Shown in pieces: positions 9,916 to 21,771 of a stretch of 64,000 bases of DNA; position 1 is the first letter of the stretch; every line of letters starts with the position of its first letter. Both the position numbers and the translations under genes were made by a program. This DNA comes from Microbacterium sp. Au-Mic1. GTDB taxonomy: Bacteria; Actinomycetota; Actinomycetes; Actinomycetales; Microbacteriaceae. The stretch is taken from contig NZ_JAJTTF010000001.1 in assembly GCF_021341785.1 (NCBI RefSeq), forward strand, positions 186,001 through 250,000, in the 5' to 3' direction. Under the pieces are notes generated by a model. It did no database searches. It saw only the letters and a program-made list of their open reading frames with translations, and was not told where the DNA came from.

Positions 9916-10224
9916 GTGGTTTACGCAGTAGTGCGCGCCGGTGGACGCCAGGAGAAGGTCGAGGTCGGCACGATCGTTCAGCTCGACCGTCTGAAGGCGG
10001 CCCAGGGCGACAAGGTCGAGCTGGCCGCGGTGCTCCTCGTCGACGGTGACAAGATCACCACCGACGCCGACAAGCTCGCGAAGGTCAAGGTCACGGCAGA
10101 GGTCGTCAGCCACCTCCGCGGCCCGAAGATCGTCATCCAGAAGTTCAAGAACAAGACCGGTTACAAGAAGCGCCAGGGCCACCGTCAGGACCTCACGCGC
10201 GTCAAGATCACCGGCATCAAGTAA
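9916..10224 (+). CDS. rplU: Large ribosomal subunit protein bL21
   Basis: 102-aa 50S protein. The sequence [18 protein letters not shown] and the C-terminal [20 protein letters not shown] are typical bL21. The GTG at 9916 is the conserved start. An upstream in-frame extension is possible but lacks similarity and would run through the promoter. Ribosome binding is weak (ACAGGT region). It is cotranscribed with rpmA 20 bp downstream, from the 9730 promoter. Confidence 0.96.
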   Translation: MVYAVVRAGGRQEKVEVGTIVQLDRLKAAQGDKVELAAVLLVDGDKITTDADKLAKVKVTAEVVSHLRGPKIVIQKFKNKTGYKKRQGHRQDLTRVKITGIK

Positions 10225-10244
10225 GCACGAAGAGGAGCTGAGAA

Positions 10245-10502
10245 ATGGCACACAAAAAGGGTGCGAGCTCGACCCGCAACGGTCGTGACTCCAACGCACA
10301 GCGACTCGGCGTGAAGCGCTTCGGCGGTCAGACCGTCAGCGCCGGCGAGATCCTCGTCCGTCAGCGCGGCACGCACTTCCACCCCGGCGTGAACGTCGGC
10401 CGTGGTGGCGACGACACGCTGTTCGCCCTCGCCGCCGGCGCGGTCGAGTTCGGCGCGAAGGGCGGCCGCAAGGTCGTCAACATCGTCGCAGCTGCCGAGT
10501 AA
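10245..10502 (+). CDS. rpmA: Large ribosomal subunit protein bL27
   Basis: 85-aa 50S protein near the peptidyl-transferase centre. It begins [17 protein letters not shown] without the cleavable Firmicutes extension, and contains [20 protein letters not shown] clear GAGGAG lies 7-8 nt before the ATG. It pairs with rplU and is followed by a strong terminator. Confidence 0.97.
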   Translation: MAHKKGASSTRNGRDSNAQRLGVKRFGGQTVSAGEILVRQRGTHFHPGVNVGRGGDDTLFALAAGAVEFGAKGGRKVVNIVAAAE

Positions 10503-12913
<2,411 letters not shown>

Positions 12914-12949
12914 ATCCGTCATCCGGGCCGCCCGGGTGCGCGGCGTCGG

Positions 12950-12955
12950 TACACT
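12950..12955 (+). promoter_or_regulatory. proA: -10 element (TACACT) for a leaderless proA transcript
   Basis: TACACT ends 6 nt before the proA ATG, and no Shine-Dalgarno precedes that ATG. Confidence 0.5.
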
Positions 12956-12961
12956 GACCGC

Positions 12962-14266
12962 ATGTCCACCCTGATCGCCGACTTCGCCGTGCCCGCCGAC
13001 GCCTCCGCACAGGACGGGCCGGATTCCCCTGAGGCGCGGATGCGCGCGGCGAAGGAGGCGTCGCGCGAGACCGCACGGCTCACGAGCGACGGCAAGGTCG
13101 CAGCGTTGCAGGCGATCGCCGCCGCACTCGTGGCCGCCGCGGACGACATCATCGCCGCCAACGCCCGTGACCTCGCCCGCGGTGCGGCAGAGGGCATCGG
13201 CGATGCCCTCCTGGACCGCCTGCGCCTGGACGAGAAGCGGATCGAGGCTCTCGCCGCCGCGGTGCGCGAGGTGGCGGCCCTGCCGGATCCGGTCGGCCGT
13301 GTCGTCGGCGGGCACCGGATGCCCAATGGCGTCGCCTTGGAGCAGGTGCGGGTGCCGTTCGGCGTGGTCGGCGCGATCTACGAGGCGCGCCCGAACGTCA
13401 CGGTCGACATCGCCGCGCTCGCCCTGCGCTCCGGCAACGCGGCCGTGCTGCGCGGGGGCAGCGCCGCCAGGGAGAGCAACACGGTGCTGGTGCGAGTGAT
13501 GCGCGACGCACTGGTGTCGGCCGGGGTCACCGCCGAGGCGATCCAGACCGTGGACGACTTCGGCCGCGCGGGCGCCACCGCGATGATGCACGCCCGAGGA
13601 CTCATCGACGTGCTCGTGCCGCGCGGCAGTGCGGGGCTCATCGAGACCGTGGTGACGGAGTCGACCGTGCCCGTCATCGAGACTGGCGCCGGTGTGGTGC
13701 ACATCGTGCTCGACGACACGGCGCCGCTGGACTGGGCGCGCGACATCGTCGTGAATGCGAAGGTGCAGCGTCCGAGCGTGTGCAACGCCGTGGAGACGGT
13801 GCTCGTGCTCCGCGGTGCCGCTGACCGGCTCGTCCCCGAGGTCGCGGAGGCGCTGATCGCGCAGGGCGTCACGATCCACGGCGACGAGGACATCCGCCGG
13901 CTCGTGCCGGAGGCCGTGGCGACGACGGACGAGGACTGGGCGACCGAGCACATGAGCCTCGATCTGTCGATGCGCGTGGTGGAGGATCTCGACGAGGCGC
14001 TCGCGCATATCCGGCGGTACAGCACCGGGCATACCGAGTCGATCATCAGCACGGACGCCCTTGTGATCGAGCGCTTCCTGGCCGAGGTCGACTCCGCGGT
14101 CGTGATGGCGAACGCGTCGACGCGGTTCACGGACGGCGGCGAGTTCGGCTTCGGCGCCGAGGTCGGCATCTCCACGCAGAAGCTGCACGCCAGAGGCCCG
14201 ATGGGACTCGCCGAGCTGACCAGCACCAAGTGGCTGGCGCGCGGGTCGGGGCAGACCCGCGCCTGA
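12962..14266 (+). CDS. proA: Glutamate-5-semialdehyde dehydrogenase
   Basis: 434-aa NADPH-dependent enzyme that reduces gamma-glutamyl phosphate to glutamate semialdehyde, the second step of proline synthesis. Visible are VPFGVVGAIYEARPNVTVD, the catalytic Cys274 in RPSVCNAVETVLV and the C-terminal GEFGFGAEVGISTQKLHARGP block. Length is normal. It lies 48 bp after proB but has its own putative promoter. The gene ends in a 9-bp hairpin (14239-14262) that overlaps the last codons. Confidence 0.96.
   Translation: MSTLIADFAVPADASAQDGPDSPEARMRAAKEASRETARLTSDGKVAALQAIAAALVAAADDIIAANARDLARGAAEGIGDALLDRLRLDEKRIEALAAAVREVAALPDPVGRVVGGHRMPNGVALEQVRVPFGVVGAIYEARPNVTVDIAALALRSGNAAVLRGGSAARESNTVLVRVMRDALVSAGVTAEAIQTVDDFGRAGATAMMHARGLIDVLVPRGSAGLIETVVTESTVPVIETGAGVVHIVLDDTAPLDWARDIVVNAKVQRPSVCNAVETVLVLRGAADRLVPEVAEALIAQGVTIHGDEDIRRLVPEAVATTDEDWATEHMSLDLSMRVVEDLDEALAHIRRYSTGHTESIISTDALVIERFLAEVDSAVVMANASTRFTDGGEFGFGAEVGISTQKLHARGPMGLAELTSTKWLARGSGQTRA
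14239..14262 (+). terminator. Hairpin overlapping the 3' end of proA
   Basis: GCGCGGGTC and GACCCGCGC form a perfect 9-bp stem with a 6-nt loop inside the last proA codons. There is no U-run, so it is only a possible terminator or mRNA 3' stabiliser. Confidence 0.35.
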
Positions 14267-14270
14267 GGGC

Positions 14271-14276
14271 TAGACT
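14271..14276 (+). promoter_or_regulatory. Possible -10 element (TAGACT) for the nadD cluster
   Basis: TAGACT lies 5 bp after the proA stop and 38 nt before the next ATG. No matching -35 was found. It could drive the 75-aa protein-nadD-rsfS cluster. Confidence 0.35.
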
Positions 14277-14314
14277 GAGGAGCTGAGATCCACCCTGATC
14301 ACTCTGGAGAATCG

Positions 14315-14542
14315 ATGAACCTCGTCGCACAGTTCGTGCAGGCCGCCGCAGAGACCACGGAGCACCACGGCAACGTGACGCTGCAGACCCTTCCGTTCTT
14401 CTTCATCGCTGCCGGCGTGTTCGCACTTCTCGGCCTGGTCGCGCTCTCCTACCGCAACGTCGCCAACCGTCACGCCCGCAAGGCGGAGGCGTGGGCCGCG
14501 GAGCACGGACACGAAGGACACGGGGCCGGACACGGTCACTGA
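14315..14542 (+). CDS. Small single-pass membrane protein
   Basis: 75-aa protein of unknown function with one hydrophobic segment (residues ~27-46, PFFFIAAGVFALLGLVALSY) and a basic stretch. It ends in a His/Gly-rich tail (HGHEGHGAGHGH) that could bind metal. CTGGAG lies 8 nt upstream of the ATG. It sits 9 bp before nadD, probably in the same operon. Small proteins at this position recur in related genomes, as I recall. The metal-binding idea is only inference from composition. Confidence 0.75.
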   Translation: MNLVAQFVQAAAETTEHHGNVTLQTLPFFFIAAGVFALLGLVALSYRNVANRHARKAEAWAAEHGHEGHGAGHGH

Positions 14543-14551
14543 GCTGATCCG

Positions 14552-15148
14552 ATGACGACCACTCCGGTGCCGCGGATCGGTGTGATGGGCGGGACGTTCG
14601 ATCCCATCCATCACGGGCACCTCGTCGCCGCGAGCGAGGTGGCGCACTCGTTCGGACTGGACGAGGTCGTCTTCGTGCCCACCGGGCAGCCCTGGCAGAA
14701 GAGCGGTGTGTCGGACAGCGAGCATCGCTACCTTATGACGGTGATCGCGACGGCGTCGAACCCGTCGTTCACGGTCAGCCGCGTGGACATCGACCGTGAC
14801 GGGCCCACCTACACGATCGACACGCTGCGGGATCTGAAGGCCCAGCGTCCCGGGGCGGAGTTCTTCTTCATCACCGGCGCGGACGCCGTGGCGCAGATTC
14901 TCAGCTGGAGGGATCATGATGAACTGTGGGACCTGGCCCATTTCGTCGCCGTATCCCGACCCGGTCACGTGCTGAGCACGGACGGTCTGCCCCCCGGTGA
15001 CGTCAGCCAATTGGAAGTCCCCGCCCTCGCGATCTCGTCGACGGACTGTCGATCCCGTGTCCGCGAGGGGGATCCGGTCTGGTACCTCGTGCCGGATGGA
15101 GTGGTCCAGTACATCGCGAAGCATCATCTTTATCGGAGCACGTCATGA
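14552..15148 (+). CDS. nadD: Nicotinate-nucleotide adenylyltransferase
   Basis: 198-aa cytosolic enzyme that joins ATP and nicotinate mononucleotide to form deamido-NAD, essential in NAD synthesis. The nucleotidyltransferase motif [12 protein letters not shown] is at residues 13-24 and the C-terminal [13 protein letters not shown] matches the ISSTxxR signature. Length is typical. It overlaps the next gene by 4 nt (ATGA), and the linkage nadD-(low-complexity protein)-rsfS is conserved in the group. Confidence 0.96.
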   Translation: MTTTPVPRIGVMGGTFDPIHHGHLVAASEVAHSFGLDEVVFVPTGQPWQKSGVSDSEHRYLMTVIATASNPSFTVSRVDIDRDGPTYTIDTLRDLKAQRPGAEFFFITGADAVAQILSWRDHDELWDLAHFVAVSRPGHVLSTDGLPPGDVSQLEVPALAISSTDCRSRVREGDPVWYLVPDGVVQYIAKHHLYRSTS

Positions 15149-16524
15149 GCACATCGGATCAGCACGGTCAGCTGACCCGCAAGCAGATGCGGGAGGCCCG
15201 CCTCACCGGATCGACCCCGATCGTCACTCCGGAGGAGGCCGAGGCTGCGCGCCAGCAGGCCGAAGCCGCACCGTCCGCTCCGGCGGTCCCGGCCGCTCCG
15301 GAGCCCGTCGCCGAGACGCCGGCTGCGCCGGCGGCGGACAACGTCGCCGAGAGCACGGCTGGGCCGAGCGCCGTTGAACCCCAGGACTCCGTCGCGGGCG
15401 AGGAGCCGCTCACCCGCCGCCAGGTGCGGGAGCAGGAGCGGATCCGCACCGGCGCGGTTCCGGTGTCCGATCCGTCATCCCAGAGCGCCCCGCCGGCACC
15501 GGCGCCCGTCACGCCCGCCCCACCTGCCGACACCACGCCCGAGCCGGCGGGGATGATCACGGACGTGCCCCGACCCAGTTATCCGAGCCGTCGCCGCTCC
15601 TACGAGACCTCGACGACTCCCGTGCAGACGCGGGTCCCCGACGAGCAGGACGGCGTGGACGACGCCGAACAGGGCGTCGCGCCCGTCTCGGTCTCCTCGG
15701 TCATGCGCGCTGAGGAGGAGACCGGACGCACCTGGCACGCCGATCCCGTCTCGGCCGTGCCCGAGACCGCACCCGAAGAGCGTCTCGTCGTTCCCGCCCG
15801 TCCGGCAGAGCCCTCTTCCGCGCCGCTGCTGCCCGCGGTTCCCGCCGCCGCACCGGCTGCCGAGCCCGATCCCGCACCCGTCGCGCTGCCGTTCTCGTCC
15901 GAGCAGACCGCACTGTGGTCCGCCGCGACCGAACCCGAGCCGGCGGCAGCTGCTGCTCCGGCGTCGGCTGCTCCGGCCGAAGAGGCGCCGCGCCCCCTGC
16001 CGCAGGCGGCTCCCGCCGGCGGGGCCGGCTCCACGGTCAACCCGGGCTTCGGCGAGCGGGTGCTCGCGCAGCAGCCTCGCACGCCGCAGGCCGACTCGTT
16101 CGACGCGCTCATCGGCGACTCCACGGGGTCGCACCACGCGGCGCCGAACGCCCTGATCTTCCAGCAGGCGCCGGCCGGGCTGTCGCTGTCGGGTCCCGTC
16201 GCCTCGACCGGTGAGATCCTCGTCACCGGCAGCTACGAGCTGCCCTCGGGTCTCGGCTCGCGCGGTCACGCCGACGGCGTCGCCGACGGCAAGGAGGTCG
16301 ACGCGGTCCTCGTCGACGGCGAACTCGCCCCTGCCTCTTCCCCCACGCCGATCGCCGCCAGCGCGGCGATCGGAACGATCAAGCCCGCCGGCGAGGTCAT
16401 CCGCCCGCCCGAGCCCGAAAAGGGCAACAAGCTCATGCTCGCACTGACCATCACCGCCGGCGCGCTCGCCGTCGCCCTGGTCGGGGCGCTCATCGTCGCC
16501 ATCACCACAGGAGCCTTCTCTTGA
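15145..16524 (+). CDS. Low-complexity, C-terminally membrane-anchored protein
   Basis: 459-aa protein of unknown function. Residues 1-425 are Ala/Pro/Glu-rich and probably disordered. One C-terminal hydrophobic segment (~430-454, ending AITTGAFS) would anchor it with the N-terminus in the cytoplasm. A short basic motif occurs twice: [11 protein letters not shown] at 10-20 and [11 protein letters not shown] at 89-99, each followed by a TG-x-x-P-V/I segment. It overlaps nadD by 4 nt and rsfS by 1 nt (TGATG), so all three are tightly coupled. The conserved position suggests a housekeeping role, but the sequence does not reveal it. Confidence 0.8.
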   Translation: MSTSDQHGQLTRKQMREARLTGSTPIVTPEEAEAARQQAEAAPSAPAVPAAPEPVAETPAAPAADNVAESTAGPSAVEPQDSVAGEEPLTRRQVREQERIRTGAVPVSDPSSQSAPPAPAPVTPAPPADTTPEPAGMITDVPRPSYPSRRRSYETSTTPVQTRVPDEQDGVDDAEQGVAPVSVSSVMRAEEETGRTWHADPVSAVPETAPEERLVVPARPAEPSSAPLLPAVPAAAPAAEPDPAPVALPFSSEQTALWSAATEPEPAAAAAPASAAPAEEAPRPLPQAAPAGGAGSTVNPGFGERVLAQQPRTPQADSFDALIGDSTGSHHAAPNALIFQQAPAGLSLSGPVASTGEILVTGSYELPSGLGSRGHADGVADGKEVDAVLVDGELAPASSPTPIAASAAIGTIKPAGEVIRPPEPEKGNKLMLALTITAGALAVALVGALIVAITTGAFS

Positions 16525-16910
16525 TGCAGTCGCCCTCCGCCGCAGACATGCTGCAGATCGCCGCCGACGCGGCCCGTTCCAAGGGCGGAGAGGACCTGCT
16601 CGCGCTGAACGTGTCCGAGCCGCTGCCGCTCGTGGACATCTTCCTGCTCGTCACCGGCAACAGCGAGCGCAACGTCGCCGCGATCGCCGATGAGGTCGAG
16701 GACAAGATGATCGAGGCGGGCTACAAGCGCGTGCGCCGCGAGGGACGCAGCGAAGCCCGTTGGGTTCTGCTGGACTTCGGTGACCTGATCGTGCACGTCT
16801 TCCACGAGGAGGAGCGCACCTACTACGGTCTCGAGCGCCTCTGGAAGGACTGCCCGGTCGTGCCGATCGCGGAGCCCACGCCTCTGGGTGCGTCCTCCGA
16901 GCGGGACTGA
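16524..16910 (+). CDS. rsfS: Ribosome silencing factor RsfS
   Basis: 128-aa cytosolic protein that binds L14 (uL14) and blocks 30S-50S joining when nutrients run low. The family segments ADEVEDKMIEAGYKRVRREG, WVLLDFGDLIVHVFHEEER and YYGLERLWKD are all present. The ATG at 16524 overlaps the preceding stop as TGATG. A TTG directly upstream (16521) is less likely. It is the last gene of the nadD cluster. Adjacency to nadD is widely conserved. Confidence 0.94.
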   Translation: MQSPSAADMLQIAADAARSKGGEDLLALNVSEPLPLVDIFLLVTGNSERNVAAIADEVEDKMIEAGYKRVRREGRSEARWVLLDFGDLIVHVFHEEERTYYGLERLWKDCPVVPIAEPTPLGASSERD

Positions 16911-17087
16911 CCGCACCGGAAGACCGGCGCCGTCCGCACCATCGGTGCTTTCGGAGCGCCGCGGATCCATGCCTCGCGCGCGCCTGCGCACGCGGGATCG
17001 GGGTCGATGAGCTGTGCCGGAGCACCGTGTCGTCGCACGGATCGACGAACACCCGGTGCTCGAGCCCGCGGACACCGGATCCGCGAG

Positions 17088-17093
17088 TAGGGT
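17088..17093 (+). promoter_or_regulatory. fdhD: -10 element (TAGGGT) for leaderless fdhD transcript
   Basis: TAGGGT ends 6 nt before the fdhD GTG. The preceding 16911-17087 region has no gene and no convincing terminator or -35. Confidence 0.45.
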
Positions 17094-17099
17094 CGAGCC

Positions 17100-17984
17100 G
17101 TGGGACGGATCACGACGCTGCGGCCGGTCACCCGGATCGCCCTGGGAGAGGGCGTGCGTCGTCGCGCCGACACGCTCGCGGTCGAGGAGCCGCTGGAGAT
17201 CCGGATTGCGGGTGCTCCGCTCGCGGTCACGATGCGCACGCCTGGCCATGACGTCGAGCTCGCCATCGGATTCCTCGTCTCAGAGGGTGTGATCTCGAAG
17301 AGCTCCGACTTCCGTGCCGCGATCCACTGCGGTGGTCCGGGCACCGGCGGAGCGGAGAACACGTACAACGTGCTCGACGTGGCACTCGCACCGGGCGTGC
17401 GGCTTCCCGGCGCCGACGAGGCGCGCCGTTTCTACACGACCAGCTCGTGCGGCGTGTGCGGCAAGGCCAGCATCGACGCCGTGCGCACGACCTCGCATCA
17501 CGCCGTGTCGCACGACGACCTCGAGGTCGACGCCGCGTGGATCGCGGAGCTGCCCGACCGGCTCCGCGCCGAGCAGGCCGCCTTCGACAAGACCGGTGGA
17601 CTGCACGCGGCCGCACTCTTCGACGCCGCCACGGGCGAGCTGCTGGTGATCCGCGAGGACGTCGGCCGGCACAACGCCGTGGACAAGGTGATCGGCTGGG
17701 CGCTCCAGGCGGACCGGCTGCCGTTGCGGTCGACCGTGCTGCAGGTATCGGGCCGGGCGAGCTTCGAACTGGTGCAGAAGGCCGTCATGGCGGGTATACC
17801 GGTGCTCTCCGCGGTCTCTGCGCCCTCCTCCCTCGCCGTCGAGCTGGCGGACGAGTCGGGGCTGACGCTGATCGGCTTCGTCCGAGGGAACTCCATGAAC
17901 GTGTACGCGCACGTGCAGCGCGTGCGGATCGATGCGGCGACGCGCGGGGAGATCGCCGCGCGGGAAGGACGGGCGGAACGATGA
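17100..17984 (+). CDS. fdhD: Formate dehydrogenase accessory sulfurtransferase FdhD
   Basis: 294-aa cytosolic sulfur carrier that transfers sulfur from a cysteine desulfurase to the bis-MGD cofactor of formate dehydrogenases. The catalytic loop [12 protein letters not shown] carries Cys117 and Cys120, and the C-terminal part has [17 protein letters not shown] and [13 protein letters not shown], hallmarks of the family. It overlaps the downstream molybdopterin oxidoreductase by 4 nt, so the maturation factor and its likely client are cotranslated. Confidence 0.95.
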   Translation: MGRITTLRPVTRIALGEGVRRRADTLAVEEPLEIRIAGAPLAVTMRTPGHDVELAIGFLVSEGVISKSSDFRAAIHCGGPGTGGAENTYNVLDVALAPGVRLPGADEARRFYTTSSCGVCGKASIDAVRTTSHHAVSHDDLEVDAAWIAELPDRLRAEQAAFDKTGGLHAAALFDAATGELLVIREDVGRHNAVDKVIGWALQADRLPLRSTVLQVSGRASFELVQKAVMAGIPVLSAVSAPSSLAVELADESGLTLIGFVRGNSMNVYAHVQRVRIDAATRGEIAAREGRAER

Positions 17985-20326
17985 ACGACGACGTGGACGC
18001 ACGCGGAGGAACGGCCTTCGGCCTCATGCCGCGAGAGCCCCGGCAGGGCGGATACGGGCCGCGCACGACCGCTCCCTGGTCTCGCAAGCCGTATCACCAC
18101 CCGGCGGCGGGCTGGGGCGCCGCGAAGTCGGTCGGTCAGGTTCTGCTCCGCGAGCGCGAACCGATCGCGGGCTCCGGCGCGATGCTCATCATGAACCATG
18201 GCAGGTCGGGATACGACTGCCCCGGCTGCGCCTGGCCCGACGATCTCGGCAACCTGCGGCTGGACATCTGCGAGAACGGGATCAAGCACGTCACCTGGGA
18301 GATGACGCACAAGCGCGTGGATCGTCAGTTCTTCGCCTTGCACACGGTCGCGGAGCTCTCCGGGTGGACGGACTTCGACCTCGAGGACCAGGGGCGCCTC
18401 ACGGAGCCGATGAGCTATGACGCCGCGACCGATCGGTACGTGCCGATCAGCTGGGATGACGCGTTCGCCCTGATCGGAGAGGAGCTGCGCGGTCTGGACA
18501 GCCCGGACGAGGCCAGCTTCTACACCTCCGGCCGGCTGAGCAACGAAGCGACGTTCCTGTACCAGCTCATGGTGCGCGAGTACGGCACCAACAACCTCCC
18601 GGACTGCTCGAACATGTGCCACGAGGCCTCCGGTCGCGCGCTGAAGGCGTCGCTGGCCACGGGCAAGGGCACGGCGGATCTGCGCGACTGGGAGGAGTGC
18701 GACGCGCTCTTCGTCCTCGGCGTGAACGCGGCGTCGAACGCCCCGCGCATGCTGACCGCGCTGTCCGACGCGGTCCGCCGCGGCGCGCAGGTGGTGCACG
18801 TGAACCCCCTGGTCGAGGCCGGTGCGACGCGCACGATCGTGCCGCACGAGTTCGTCGACATGGCGCTGTTCAAGAGCACCGACACCAGCACGATGAACCT
18901 TCAGGTGCGCCTCGGCGGTGACCTCGCCCTGATCCGCGGCATGTCCAAGGTCGTGTTCGAGGCGGCCCGGACGGATCCGACCGTCCTGGACACTGCGTTC
19001 CTGCGCGAGTACACCAACGGGCTCGAGGACTACAGGGCGCTCGTCGAGGCGACGCCCTGGGCCGAGCTCGTGCGTCAGTCCGGCCTCAGCGAGGAGCGGA
19101 TCCGCGAGGCGGCCGCCGTCTACCTCGGCTCGGAGCGCACGATCATCAGCTGGTGCCTCGGCGTGAGCCAGCACGAGCACGGCGTGGACACGGTGCGCGA
19201 GATCGTGAACCTGCTGCTGCTGCGCGGCAACATCGGGCGCCCGGGAACCGGGCCGTCCCCCGTGCGCGGGCACAGCAACGTGCAGGGCAACCGCACCTGC
19301 GGCATCGACCACCGGCCGCCCGCCTGGACGGATCGGCTGGCGGAGGTCTGCCGCATCGACCCGCCCCGCCACCAGGGCCTGGACACGGTCAAGACGATCC
19401 GCGGCATGCACGACGGCACGGTCAAGGTCTTCGTCGGCATGGGTGGCAACTTCGTGCTCGCTGCCCCCGACACGCCGTACACCGCGGAGGGGCTCAGTCG
19501 CTGCGCGCTGACGGTGCAGGTGAGCACCAAGCTCAACCGCAGCCACCTCGTGCACGGGGAGAAGGCGCTGATCCTGCCGTGCCTCGGACGCACCGAGCGC
19601 GACCAGCAGGAAGCCGGGCCGCAGGGCGTCACCGTCGAGGATGCGATGAGCATGGTGCACCTCTCCGTGGGGCGCAAGCGGCCCGCGTCCGCGTATCTGC
19701 GCTCCGAGCCCGCGATCATCGCAGGGATCGCGAAGGCGACGCTCCCCGAGACGCAGACTCCGTGGGACGCCTACATCGCGGACTATGACCGTATTCGCGA
19801 TGTGATGGCTCAGGTCCTTCCGGGCTTCGAGGAATTCAACCAGCGCGTGCAGAGCCGACACGGCTTCCGGATTCCGCAGCCCGCCCGCGAGCGCGTGTTC
19901 GAGACGGATTCCGGGCAGGCCGAGTTCTCGCATGCCCCGCTGCCCGATGTGATCCCCGCCTCCGCCGAGACCCTGGTGCTGCAGACCATGCGGTCCCACG
20001 ACCAGTGGAACACGACGATCTACTCCAACAACGATCGTTACCGCGGCGTGAAGAACCTGCGCGAGCTGGTCTTCCTGCACCTCGACGACATGCGCGAGCG
20101 CGGCATCGCCGAGGGGGATCTCGTCGACATCCGCTCGACGTCGAAGGACGGATCCACCCGGATCGTGCACGGCTTCCGCGCGGTCCCGTACGACCTGCCC
20201 CAGGGGTGCGCCGCCGGCTACATGCCCGAGATGAACGTGCTCATCGGGCACGCCGACTTCAGCGTGCAGAGCGACCAGCCGCTCATGAAGAGCATCCAGG
20301 TCACGGTCACTCCGTCGGCGGCCTGA
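17981..20326 (+). CDS. FdhF/YdeP family molybdopterin oxidoreductase
   Basis: 781-aa bis-MGD oxidoreductase of the YdeP/FdhF-alpha type. Visible are [12 protein letters not shown] near the N-terminus, the ITSG-like stretch [19 protein letters not shown], a cofactor-ligand candidate in [14 protein letters not shown], and the [16 protein letters not shown] and [16 protein letters not shown] blocks. The C-terminal MopB-binding domain ends near IQVTVTP. Start at 17981 overlaps fdhD by 4 nt; longer in-frame extensions would lie inside fdhD. No FeS (FdhB) or membrane subunit follows, so it is not a complete respiratory formate dehydrogenase. The substrate is unknown; in E. coli YdeP is linked to acid resistance. 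Confidence 0.9.
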   Translation: MNDDVDARGGTAFGLMPREPRQGGYGPRTTAPWSRKPYHHPAAGWGAAKSVGQVLLREREPIAGSGAMLIMNHGRSGYDCPGCAWPDDLGNLRLDICENGIKHVTWEMTHKRVDRQFFALHTVAELSGWTDFDLEDQGRLTEPMSYDAATDRYVPISWDDAFALIGEELRGLDSPDEASFYTSGRLSNEATFLYQLMVREYGTNNLPDCSNMCHEASGRALKASLATGKGTADLRDWEECDALFVLGVNAASNAPRMLTALSDAVRRGAQVVHVNPLVEAGATRTIVPHEFVDMALFKSTDTSTMNLQVRLGGDLALIRGMSKVVFEAARTDPTVLDTAFLREYTNGLEDYRALVEATPWAELVRQSGLSEERIREAAAVYLGSERTIISWCLGVSQHEHGVDTVREIVNLLLLRGNIGRPGTGPSPVRGHSNVQGNRTCGIDHRPPAWTDRLAEVCRIDPPRHQGLDTVKTIRGMHDGTVKVFVGMGGNFVLAAPDTPYTAEGLSRCALTVQVSTKLNRSHLVHGEKALILPCLGRTERDQQEAGPQGVTVEDAMSMVHLSVGRKRPASAYLRSEPAIIAGIAKATLPETQTPWDAYIADYDRIRDVMAQVLPGFEEFNQRVQSRHGFRIPQPARERVFETDSGQAEFSHAPLPDVIPASAETLVLQTMRSHDQWNTTIYSNNDRYRGVKNLRELVFLHLDDMRERGIAEGDLVDIRSTSKDGSTRIVHGFRAVPYDLPQGCAAGYMPEMNVLIGHADFSVQSDQPLMKSIQVTVTPSAA

Positions 20327-20352
20327 GTCCTGCCCGGGTCGTCACGCGGTCA

Positions 20353-20423
20353 GGCCGAGGCGAGGGAGGCGAAACGCGGCACCTCGCGAGAGCACCGCGT
20401 TTCGTCTCCCTCGACCTTCGGCC
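20353..20423. terminator. Long bidirectional terminator hairpin
   Basis: 18-nt arms (20362-20379 and 20395-20412, one G-T pair) around a 15-nt loop. They are extended outward by GGCCGA/TCGGCC-type pairing. It lies between the convergent YdeP-like and LysA-like genes. Confidence 0.75.
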
Positions 20424-20466
20424 GTGCTCGCTCAACGACCCCGAAGTGGAGTCTCCATGTGCTCCC

Positions 20467-21726
20467 TCAGAGATCCCGGTCGAAGAGGTCGTCCCAGGTC
20501 TCCCGGCGGATGACCGCGCGCGCCTGGCCGTCGCGCACGAAGACGACCGGAGGCCGTCGATAGCCGTTGTAGTTGTTCGCCATGGTGTGCGTGTAGGCGC
20601 CCGTCGCGGGCACCGCGAGGAGGTCGCCCACGCGGACCTCGGGAAGGCGCAGCGGGTCGATGAGGACGTCGCCCGACTCGCAGTGCCGGCCGACCACCAC
20701 GACGTCCTCCGCCGCCTCCTCGTCGAGGCGGGTGGCGAGCGCGCCTTCGTAGCGCTGCGAGAACAGCGCCACCTCGAGGTTGTCGCCCATCCCGCCGTCG
20801 ACGGCCACGAACGTGCGCGCGTCGCGCTTCACCGTCGTGACGGAGTACAGCGTCATGGCGGAGCCGTTCACCATGCTGCGGCCGGGCTCGATGATGAGCT
20901 CGGCGTCGGCGGGAAGGTGCTCCCGCGCGGCGGCGAGCAGGGCCTCGACGTACTCGGCGACGCTCGCGGGGTGCTCGTCGTAGGTGTAGCGCGCGCCGAG
21001 CCCGCCGCCCAGGTCGTACACCGGGAAGGTGCCGAGCTCGGCGAGCGGGGCGACAGCAGCGGCGAGCTCCGACGGGTCCATGATCTGCGAGCCGACGTGC
21101 GCATGCACGCCGCGCATCGCGAGCTTCGGACTGGCTTCGATCCGGGTGATGAGCTCCTTCGCGGCGGGAACCGTGAGCCCGAACTTGGATCCGATCTGCC
21201 CGGTCTGCACATGTGGGTGGGTGGAGGACTCGACCTCGGGGATGATTCGCACGAGCACGTCCTGCCGGCGGCCCTCGGGCACCAGCTGCTCGAGCCGGTC
21301 GACATCGTCCGCGTTGTCGACCACGACCAGGCCGAGGCCGGCCTCCACCGCGATCTGCAGCTCCTCGGTCGACTTGGCGTTGCCGTGCAGGACGAGGAGG
21401 GCCGGATCCACACCCGCGCGGAGCGCACTGAGGATCTCGCCGCCGCCGGCGACGTCGAGCCCGAGCCCCTCCTCGACCATGACACGCTGCACGGCGGTCG
21501 CCGGGAAGGACTTCGAGGCGAACACGACGCGCGCCTTCGGCCAGCGCGAGGTCAGCTCGGTGCGGTACTCCCTGGCGCGGGCGCGCAGGGCGGTCTCGTC
21601 GACCACGATCGCGGGGGTGCCGAACTCGCGCGCCAGGTCGTCGACCCGGCACCCCCCGAAGCGCAGGGTGCCGTCGGGGTCCACGGTGGTCCCGGCGGGG
21701 AACAGGTCGAGGATCGGGTGCGGCAT
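20467..21726 (-). CDS. LysA-like PLP decarboxylase (fold type III)
   Basis: 419-aa group IV decarboxylase, closest in style to diaminopimelate decarboxylase LysA. The PLP lysine is Lys72 in VVFASKSFP. Also visible are HAHVGSQI, VYDLGGGLGARY, EPGRSMVNGSA and the intersubunit active-site motif GRHCESGDVL. It is the last gene of an operon with another decarboxylase, an APC permease and a stress protein, not with lysine-pathway genes. So it may be a paralogue acting on a different diamino acid. GAGAAGGA precedes the ATG. DAP decarboxylase is the default name; substrate is uncertain. Confidence 0.85.
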   Translation of the reverse strand: MPHPILDLFPAGTTVDPDGTLRFGGCRVDDLAREFGTPAIVVDETALRARAREYRTELTSRWPKARVVFASKSFPATAVQRVMVEEGLGLDVAGGGEILSALRAGVDPALLVLHGNAKSTEELQIAVEAGLGLVVVDNADDVDRLEQLVPEGRRQDVLVRIIPEVESSTHPHVQTGQIGSKFGLTVPAAKELITRIEASPKLAMRGVHAHVGSQIMDPSELAAAVAPLAELGTFPVYDLGGGLGARYTYDEHPASVAEYVEALLAAAREHLPADAELIIEPGRSMVNGSAMTLYSVTTVKRDARTFVAVDGGMGDNLEVALFSQRYEGALATRLDEEAAEDVVVVGRHCESGDVLIDPLRLPEVRVGDLLAVPATGAYTHTMANNYNGYRRPPVVFVRDGQARAVIRRETWDDLFDRDL

Positions 21727-21771
21727 GGTCTGCGTCCTTCTCGTCGGTGTGGCCAGGTCAGGCGGGCGGTG

